Assembly (NCBI GenBank): GCA_050729115.1
Contig: JBOHKK010000083.1
Location: forward strand, 1-19,191
Length of the DNA stretch: 19,191 nt
From: JBKPNX01 sp050729115
GTDB lineage: Bacteria > Pseudomonadota > Alphaproteobacteria > Geminicoccales > Geminicoccaceae
Direction: 5' to 3'
The translations under genes and the position numbers were made by a program. Shown here piece after piece: positions 14,633 to 19,191 of the stretch. The notes under the pieces are model-generated. The model worked only from the letters and a program-made list of their open reading frames with translations. It was not told the origin of the DNA and ran no database searches. The first letter of the stretch is position 1; each line of letters starts with the position of its first letter.

Positions 14633-15406
14633 TCAGGCGGCTTGCCGGACCCGCAGCAAGATCAGCGAGACGTTGTCGTCGCCGCCCTGCGCCATCGCGG
14701 CCTGAAACAGCGCCTGGGCGCTCGCCGGGTCGTCGTCGCCCAGGAGCGCCTCGATCGCGGCCCGCTCCAGCATGTCCGTCAGGCCGTCGCTGCAGATCAG
14801 ATAGCGCGCGCCGTCCAAGGGCGGCTCGCGCACGAGATGCGGGACGATCTGCTCCTCGCGTGCATCGGGGCCGTAGCCGCCCAGGACCTGGGTGATGATC
14901 GAGCTCGTGTCGACCGCGGTGCGGCCGTCGGGCAGCTTGGGCCCTGGCGTGTCGTCGGTGCTGAGCTGCACCAATGCGCCGGCGTCGATCCGGTAGACCC
15001 GGCTGTCGCCGACGTTGAACACCACGACGCCGGACGGCGCGACCACCACGCCCGCGACCGTCGTGCCCATGCCGTACCAGGCCGGACGCCGATCCATCAG
15101 CGCGGACAGCTCGTCGTTGGCCTCGTGCAACAGCTGCGCGAGCGCCGCTTCGTCCGTCGCCTGCCGCGCGCGCCGGCACAGGTGCAGGGCGACGGCGCGG
15201 CTTGCCACCTCGCCGGCGGCGTGGCCGCCCATGCCATCCGCGACCAGGCAGATCACGGGCGCCGCGAGCGCATGCTCGAACACCGCCGGCGCCGCCATCG
15301 GCTCGCTCGCGATCCAGTCGGCGACGGCGATCGTATCCTCGTTGCGCGCGCGCACGGCGCCTTGGTGGGTGAAAGCCGTTGCGCGCAAGTGCCCCGGTGC
15401 CGTCAT
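14633..15406 (-). CDS. PP2C-family serine/threonine protein phosphatase
   Basis: Metal-dependent (Mg/Mn) cytoplasmic phosphatase of 257 aa, the Stp/PppA type of bacterial PP2C. All metal-binding motifs are present: ARNED (20-24), VADGMGGHAAGEVAS (55-69), GTTVAG (114-119), FNVGDSRVYRI (130-140), CSDGLTDML (205-213) and GGDDNVSLI (241-249). There is no transmembrane segment or extra domain. The ATG at 15406 has GAGGGG 7 nt upstream. No protein kinase, FHA protein or type VI secretion gene is next to it, so its substrate is unknown. It diverges from the Liv-type operon across 185 bp holding a long inverted repeat. Confidence 0.95.
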   Translation of the reverse strand: MTAPGHLRATAFTHQGAVRARNEDTIAVADWIASEPMAAPAVFEHALAAPVICLVADGMGGHAAGEVASRAVALHLCRRARQATDEAALAQLLHEANDELSALMDRRPAWYGMGTTVAGVVVAPSGVVVFNVGDSRVYRIDAGALVQLSTDDTPGPKLPDGRTAVDTSSIITQVLGGYGPDAREEQIVPHLVREPPLDGARYLICSDGLTDMLERAAIEALLGDDDPASAQALFQAAMAQGGDDNVSLILLRVRQAA

Positions 15407-15461
15407 GGTCGACCCCTCGGTGCCTCGGTCCTGCGGGCGCGCGAACCGTCTCGATATTTAC

Positions 15462-15530
15462 CCAGTTTGCCGGTCCGGGGCCACCTGCAGTCGAGGCCAT
15501 GGACAGTCGCACCCGGCGCCGGCAAACTGG
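15462..15530. promoter_or_regulatory. Perfect 12-bp inverted repeat in a divergent promoter region
   Basis: CCAGTTTGCCGG (15462-15473) and CCGGCAAACTGG (15519-15530) are perfectly complementary, separated by 45 bp. They lie between the divergent PP2C and Liv-binding-protein genes. The arms are centred 57 bp apart. An AT-richer patch (CGATATTTACC) abuts the left arm and may hold the PP2C promoter. The arrangement suits two sites bound by one regulator on opposite faces, or a long-looped stem. Function is inferred. Confidence 0.5.
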
Positions 15531-15591
15531 CCTCAAAGCCGGGCCGCTTCGGGCCCTGTGTGCGGAGCCAGACGACGGGAGGTCACCGGAC

Positions 15592-16767
15592 GTGAACAGA
15601 ATGCATCAGCTTGCCGCCGCGGTTGCGGTCGGCGCCGTGGTCCAGGCGGGCGCCGCCGCCGCCGAGGATCTGACCATCGGCATGATCACGACGCTGTCGG
15701 GGCCGGGTGCGGGTCTCGGCATCGACGTCCGCGACGGCTTCAACCTCGCCGTCGAGGACCTGGGCGGCAAGTTCGGGGAGTTCGACGCCGAGGTCATCGA
15801 GGCCGACGACCAGCAGAAGCCCGACGTGGCGGTGCAGCTGGCCGAGCGGCTGCTCTCGCGCGACGGCGCCGACATCATCACCGGCACCATCTGGTCGAAC
15901 CTGGCGCTGGCGACGCTGCCGGCGGTGGCGCGCGCGGGCAAGATCCACATCAGCCCGAACGCCGGGCCCTCGCAGCTGGCCGGCAGCCAATGCAACCGGC
16001 ATTTCTTCAACACCGCCTTCCAGAACGATGCGGTGCACGAGGCGACCGGCAAGGTGGTCGCCGACGCCGGGATCAGGCGGGTCTGGCTGATGGCGCCCAA
16101 CTACCCGGCCGGCCAGGATGCGCTGCGCGGCTTCCGGCACGCCTACGACGCCTCGGACGGTGAGGTGGTGGACGAGGTCTACACCCCGCTCGGGCAGCTC
16201 GATTACGCCGCCGAGATCGCCGAAATCCAGGCCGCCGGGCCAGAGGCGGTGTACTTCTTCTATCCGGGCGGCATGGGCATCAATTTCCTCAAGCAGTGGG
16301 CCCAGGCCGGGGTCGGCCAGGACGTCAAGCTGTACGCCTCGGCGTTCTCGGTCAGCCAGGACATCCTGCCCGCGGTCGGCGACGCCGCGCTCGGGGTCGA
16401 GAGCGCCGCCCACTGGTCGCCGGATCTGGACGCCGGGATCAATCAGCACTTCGTCGAGGCGTTCCAGGAGACGTACGGCCGCCTGCCGTCGCTGTATGCC
16501 GCCCAGGGCTACGACACCGCGCTGTTCATCGACGCCGCGGTCAAGGCCGCCGGCTCGAAGGACACGGACGCCCTGATCGCCGCCCTCGAGAGCGCCGAGA
16601 TCGACGGCACGCGGGGCCCCATCAGGCTCAACACCAATCACTTCCCGATCCAGAACTTCTACGGACGCGAGGTGGTGAAGAACGATCAAGGCACGCTGAT
16701 CAACCGGATCAAGGGCACGGTCTACGAGGACCACGCCGACGCCTACGTCGACGAATGCCAGATGTGA
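15592..16767 (+). CDS. Branched-chain amino acid ABC transporter substrate-binding protein (LivK/LivJ-like)
   Basis: Periplasmic binding protein of 391 aa (type I fold, Leu/Ile/Val-binding or amide/aromatic-compound-binding branch). A Sec-type signal peptide (residues 1 to about 24, ending AGAAAA) precedes EDLTIGMITTLSGPGAGLGI, the classical first strand and loop. Then come GFNLAVEDLGG, EADDQQKPDVAVQLAERLL and ITGTIWSNLALATLPA, and later VYFFYPGGMGINFLKQW and LYAAQGYDTALFIDAAVKAA. The GTG at 15592 has GGGAGG 9-10 nt upstream; the ATG nine bases later is too far from it. It is followed by livH and livM homologues on the same strand. The true ligand is uncertain, because this family also transports aromatic and urea-like compounds. 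Confidence 0.92.
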   Translation: MNRMHQLAAAVAVGAVVQAGAAAAEDLTIGMITTLSGPGAGLGIDVRDGFNLAVEDLGGKFGEFDAEVIEADDQQKPDVAVQLAERLLSRDGADIITGTIWSNLALATLPAVARAGKIHISPNAGPSQLAGSQCNRHFFNTAFQNDAVHEATGKVVADAGIRRVWLMAPNYPAGQDALRGFRHAYDASDGEVVDEVYTPLGQLDYAAEIAEIQAAGPEAVYFFYPGGMGINFLKQWAQAGVGQDVKLYASAFSVSQDILPAVGDAALGVESAAHWSPDLDAGINQHFVEAFQETYGRLPSLYAAQGYDTALFIDAAVKAAGSKDTDALIAALESAEIDGTRGPIRLNTNHFPIQNFYGREVVKNDQGTLINRIKGTVYEDHADAYVDECQM

Positions 16768-16876
16768 GGGGTGACCCGCGCCTGCGGCCGCCCAACTTGA
16801 TGCCTCATGGGCGAGCTCGACCCAATGCTGTCAGCGGATGGGGTTGAGGAAGAGGTGATCGGGCGGCACTCCCAGT

Positions 16877-16973
16877 TGTCATGCCCGGGCTTGACCCGGG
16901 CATCCACAGCTCGATCGAGCGAAGTCGCCGCCCAGTGGGGCCGTGGATTGCCGTGTCAAGCACGGCAATGACA
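16877..16973. repeat. Multi-hairpin intergenic repeat element between binding-protein and livH genes
   Basis: The ends TGTCAT (16877-16882) and ATGACA (16968-16973) are complementary. Inside are hairpin A, GCCCGGG-cttga-CCCGGGC (16883-16901), and hairpin B, TTGCCGTG-tcaag-CACGGCAA (16948-16968), whose loops are reverse complements. ATCCAC/GTGGAT and a central perfect palindrome GCTCGATCGAGC (16909-16920) complete the symmetry. It resembles short non-coding repeats scattered between alphaproteobacterial genes. A further hairpin, CAGCTT-acg-AAGCTG (16972-16986), abuts it. The rest of the 300-bp gap 16768-17067 holds no gene. Confidence 0.7.
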
Positions 16974-17067
16974 GCTTACGAAGCTGCTCGGCGGCCCCGG
17001 CATAACTCCAGGCCAAACCCGAACCGGAGAGACTGGGGGGCGGGTTGACGATGAGCAGTGGAGGCCG

Positions 17068-17988
17068 ATGGATCCCGGCCTGATCCTGGTCCAGGCCCTG
17101 AACGGGGTGCAGCTCGGCGTCATGCTCTTCCTGATCGCCGCCGGGCTGACCCTGGTGTTCGGGGTCATGGACCTGATCAACCTCGCCCACGGCTCGCTGT
17201 ACATGGTGGGCGCGTACCTCACCGCGACGTTCGCCGCCTGGCTCGGCAGCTTCGTGCTCGGTCTGCTCGTCGCCGTGCCGGCGACCGCGCTGATCGGGGC
17301 CGCGCTCGAGCGGACCACGCTGCGCACCCTCTACGGCCGCAGCCACCTCGACCAGGTCCTGGCCACCTTCGGCCTGATCCTGTTCTTCAACGAGCTGGTC
17401 AAGATCGTCTGGGGGCCGAGCGCGGTGTTCCTGAGCCCGCCCGCGTTCCTCGCCGGTCAGGTGACGATCCTGCCGGGCGTGACCTACCCGGCGATCCGGC
17501 TCGCGATCATCCTGGTCGGCCTCGCGGTCGCGCTGTTCCTGTGGTGGCTGATCGCGCGCACCCGCCTTGGCATGCTGATCCGCGCCGGCGCCAGCAACCG
17601 CACCATGGTCGGCGCGCTCGGGGTCGACATCAATCGGATCTTCACCGCGGTGTTCGCGCTCGGCGCCGGCCTTGCGGCGCTGGCCGGCGGCATGGCCGGC
17701 TCGATCCTCGCGGTCCAGGTGGGCATGGGCGAGGAGATCCTGATCCTCGCCTTCGTGGTGATCGTGATCGGTGGGCTCGGCTCGATCAAGGGCGCGCTGG
17801 TCGGCGCGCTGCTGGTCGGCATCGCCGATACCCTCGGCCGCATCCTCCTGCCCGATCTGTTCGGCCTGTTCTTCGGCCCCTCGGTGGCGGATGGCGTGGG
17901 CGGCGCGATCGGCTCCATGGTCATTTACCTGCTCATGGCCGCGGTTCTGTTCCTGCGCCCGCGCGGTCTGTTCGGCGCCCAGGTCTGA
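17068..17988 (+). CDS. livH: Branched-chain amino acid ABC transporter permease LivH
   Basis: Inner-membrane permease of 306 aa with about eight hydrophobic segments. Family marks are QLGVMLFLIAAGLTLVFGVM (12-31) with NLAHGSLYMVGAYL just after, LATFGLILFFNELVKIVWG, RAGASNRTMVGALGVDINRI and GGLGSIKGALVGALLVGIAD, ending in FLRPRGLFGAQV as is usual. Length fits E. coli LivH (308 aa). The ATG at 17068 is preceded by GGAGG only 3 nt away, a short spacing, but homology starts here. It follows the binding-protein gene after a repeat-containing gap and precedes livM, so the three form one transport unit. The ATPases LivG and LivF are expected beyond the right edge. Confidence 0.95.
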   Translation: MDPGLILVQALNGVQLGVMLFLIAAGLTLVFGVMDLINLAHGSLYMVGAYLTATFAAWLGSFVLGLLVAVPATALIGAALERTTLRTLYGRSHLDQVLATFGLILFFNELVKIVWGPSAVFLSPPAFLAGQVTILPGVTYPAIRLAIILVGLAVALFLWWLIARTRLGMLIRAGASNRTMVGALGVDINRIFTAVFALGAGLAALAGGMAGSILAVQVGMGEEILILAFVVIVIGGLGSIKGALVGALLVGIADTLGRILLPDLFGLFFGPSVADGVGGAIGSMVIYLLMAAVLFLRPRGLFGAQV

Positions 17989-18122
17989 GCGAAGCGGCAA
18001 GCGCCTCCTCACGAGCCATGCCGGGCTCACCAAGTTCGTTCACCCGGTATCGTCCTTTGCCCGGGCGCGCGGCCGACCAGCCAACCCCGCGCGCCTCAAA
18101 AAGAAGTATGATGCCGGCGAAC

Positions 18123-18138
18123 CAAGGTTCGAACCTTG
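18123..18138. promoter_or_regulatory. Perfect 16-bp palindrome before livM
   Basis: CAAGGTTCGAACCTTG is its own reverse complement and ends 24 bp before the livM start. A TATGAT (18107-18112) lies 10 bp upstream and could be a -10 box, though no matching -35 was found. The palindrome could be an operator for a dimeric regulator or form an RNA stem just before the ribosome-binding site. Neither role is shown by sequence alone. Confidence 0.4.
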
Positions 18139-18162
18139 TGAGTATCAGGAGGGAGAGCACGC

Positions 18163-19191
18163 GTGGGGACGGTGCGCGGCCTGGTCATCGCCTTGGTGAG
18201 CCTCGCGCTTGCGCTTGCGTTCCCGCACGTCGTGGCGGCGCTCGACGCGTCGTTCTATACGAGCCTCGCGACCCGCATCCTGATCTACGCGCTCGCCGCC
18301 CTGTCGCTGGATCTGATCCTCGGCTACGGCGGCCTGGTCAGCTTCGGCCATGCCGCGTTCATGGGCGTCGGCGGCTACACGGTCGGCATCCTGTTCCACC
18401 ACAGCGCCATGGCGACGCCGATCCTCGGCCTGCCGGGGACCCAGTCCGCGTTCGTCGTCTGGCCGCTCGGGATGCTGCTGTCCGGCCTGTTCGCGCTCGC
18501 CATCGGCGCCATCTGCCTGCGCACCCGCGGCGTGTTCTTCATCATGATCACTCTCGCGTTCGCCCAGATGCTGTTCTACCTGTTCGTGTCGTTGCGCCCG
18601 TACGGCGGCGCGGACGGCATCCCGCTGTGGGGGCGCTCGACGTTCGGCGGGCTGATCGACCTCGAGGACAACCTCACGCTGTACTATGTCTGCCTCGCGA
18701 TCCTGGCGCTCGCGATCTGGGCCGCGCTGAGCCTCGTGCGCTCGCCGTTTTTCCAGGTGATTCGCGGGGCCAAGGACAACGAGCGGCGGATGCTGGCGCT
18801 CGGCTATCCGGTATTTCGCTACCGGCTGGTCGCCTTCGTCATCTCGGGCATGGGCGCCGGCCTCGCCGGCATCCTGCTCGCGAATGCCTCCGGTTTCGTC
18901 GGGCCGGCCTACCTCGCCTGGGCCCGTTCGGGCGAGCTGATCGTCATGGTGGTCCTCGGCGGCATGGGCACGGTGATCGGCCCGGTGATCGGCGCCGGAG
19001 CGCTGCTCCTGCTCGAGGAGTTCATCCCCCAGCTCCTGGATCTCGTGCAGGCCGGCTGGGGCGAGCACTGGCGGATCGTGCTCGGTCCCCTGCTGCTGGC
19101 GATCGTGCTGTTCGCGCCGCGCGGCCTTTTGGGCCTGCTCTCGGCGCGTCCCGGGCGCGCCCGCCGCACCGTTGCCGCGGCGCGGCCGGCC
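18163..19191 (+). CDS. livM: Branched-chain amino acid ABC transporter permease LivM (runs off right edge)
   Basis: Inner-membrane permease, 343 codons seen without a stop before the window ends. The N-terminal helices are followed by LSLDLILGYGGLVSFGHAAF, the hallmark of LivM proteins, then GAICLRTRGVFFIMITLAFA. Further on come the cytoplasmic FFQVIRGAKDNERRMLALGY and the VVLGGMGTVIGPVIGAGALL segment, and late in the sequence LFAPRGLLGLL, which is normally near the C-terminus. So the gene is almost complete. The GTG at 18163 was chosen for its AGGAGGGAG upstream and because the frame opens into hydrophobic sequence right away. It lies 174 bp after livH, a rather long gap for this operon type, with a palindrome in it. 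Confidence 0.93.
   Translation, partial: MGTVRGLVIALVSLALALAFPHVVAALDASFYTSLATRILIYALAALSLDLILGYGGLVSFGHAAFMGVGGYTVGILFHHSAMATPILGLPGTQSAFVVWPLGMLLSGLFALAIGAICLRTRGVFFIMITLAFAQMLFYLFVSLRPYGGADGIPLWGRSTFGGLIDLEDNLTLYYVCLAILALAIWAALSLVRSPFFQVIRGAKDNERRMLALGYPVFRYRLVAFVISGMGAGLAGILLANASGFVGPAYLAWARSGELIVMVVLGGMGTVIGPVIGAGALLLLEEFIPQLLDLVQAGWGEHWRIVLGPLLLAIVLFAPRGLLGLLSARPGRARRTVAAARPA

Noticed and set aside
14490..14705. Small plus-strand open frame as an expressed gene
   Set aside because: Only codons 14-43 resemble a protein (the permease C-terminus). The rest is unrelated and runs antisense into the PP2C gene, so it is treated as a gene remnant.
12998..15595. Very long plus-strand open frame (865 codons) opposite the sugar-binding-protein and PP2C genes
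   Set aside because: It is antisense to two clearly identified genes, has low-complexity Arg/Gly/Ala/His-rich composition and no recognisable domain. This is typical of third-position GC bias producing stop-free antisense frames.
16879..18033. Minus-strand open frame antisense to livH, ending in a peptide that occurs in many hypothetical proteins
   Set aside because: The body is a shadow of livH, and the end is a translation of the intergenic repeat element, which explains why similar peptides recur in annotations.
18123..18138. GGTTCGAACC looked like a tRNA T-arm
   Set aside because: The stem would have a 6-nt or shorter loop rather than 7, and no anticodon arm, D-arm, acceptor stem or CCA end is found nearby.

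Overview
The window comes from a GC-rich bacterial chromosome. Gene content, heavy use of GTG starts, dense coding and structured intergenic repeats suggest an alphaproteobacterium, perhaps a Rhodospirillales or Geminicoccaceae-like lineage. The taxon is an inference from gene style, not a measurement. Almost all of the sequence is explained by ordinary chromosomal genes. No phage, integrase, insertion sequence, CRISPR array or complete tRNA/rRNA was seen.

Layout. Positions 1-2087 (minus strand) hold xseA (exonuclease VII large subunit) followed by the start of mazG (NTP pyrophosphohydrolase), overlapping by 4 nt; mazG leaves the window at its left edge. Positions 2279-4312 (plus) hold a probable lipoprotein of the alpha/beta hydrolase fold whose nucleophile serine is replaced by glycine, and upp (uracil phosphoribosyltransferase). 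Positions 4390-5314 (minus) are a RES/Xre type II toxin-antitoxin pair, antitoxin first. A plausible promoter with an inverted-repeat operator lies in front of it, and a perfect hairpin carries the toxin start codon in its loop. Positions 5686-8388 (minus) hold a BDH2-like short-chain dehydrogenase followed by kup (potassium uptake). A D-2-hydroxyacid dehydrogenase diverges from them (8556-9587, plus) and ends in two palindromic repeat elements.

Positions 9884-14365 (minus) form a carbohydrate-import operon. It reads: Tat-dependent substrate-binding protein, MalF-type permease, MalG-type permease, then a cytoplasmic glycoside-hydrolase-like protein with two candidate catalytic glutamates. There is no ATPase gene, so the importer presumably borrows one. 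The neighbouring SDR and hydroxyacid dehydrogenase may process the released sugar or sugar acid, but that is only inferred from position. Just upstream, on the other strand, lies a 30-codon remnant of the 3' end of a second MalG-type permease gene.

Positions 14633-15406 (minus) encode a PP2C-type Ser/Thr phosphatase. Diverging from it is a branched-chain amino acid (Liv-type) ABC operon: binding protein (15592-16767), LivH (17068-17988) and LivM (18163 to the right edge). The divergent intergenic region holds a perfect 12-bp inverted repeat. A roughly 97-bp multi-hairpin repeat element sits between the binding protein and livH, and a perfect 16-bp palindrome sits just before livM.

No clearly new multi-gene system was found. 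The most interesting items are the hairpin-enclosed toxin start, the glycine-for-serine hydrolase, the ATPase-less sugar importer with its hydrolase, the MalG gene remnant and the structured intergenic elements.
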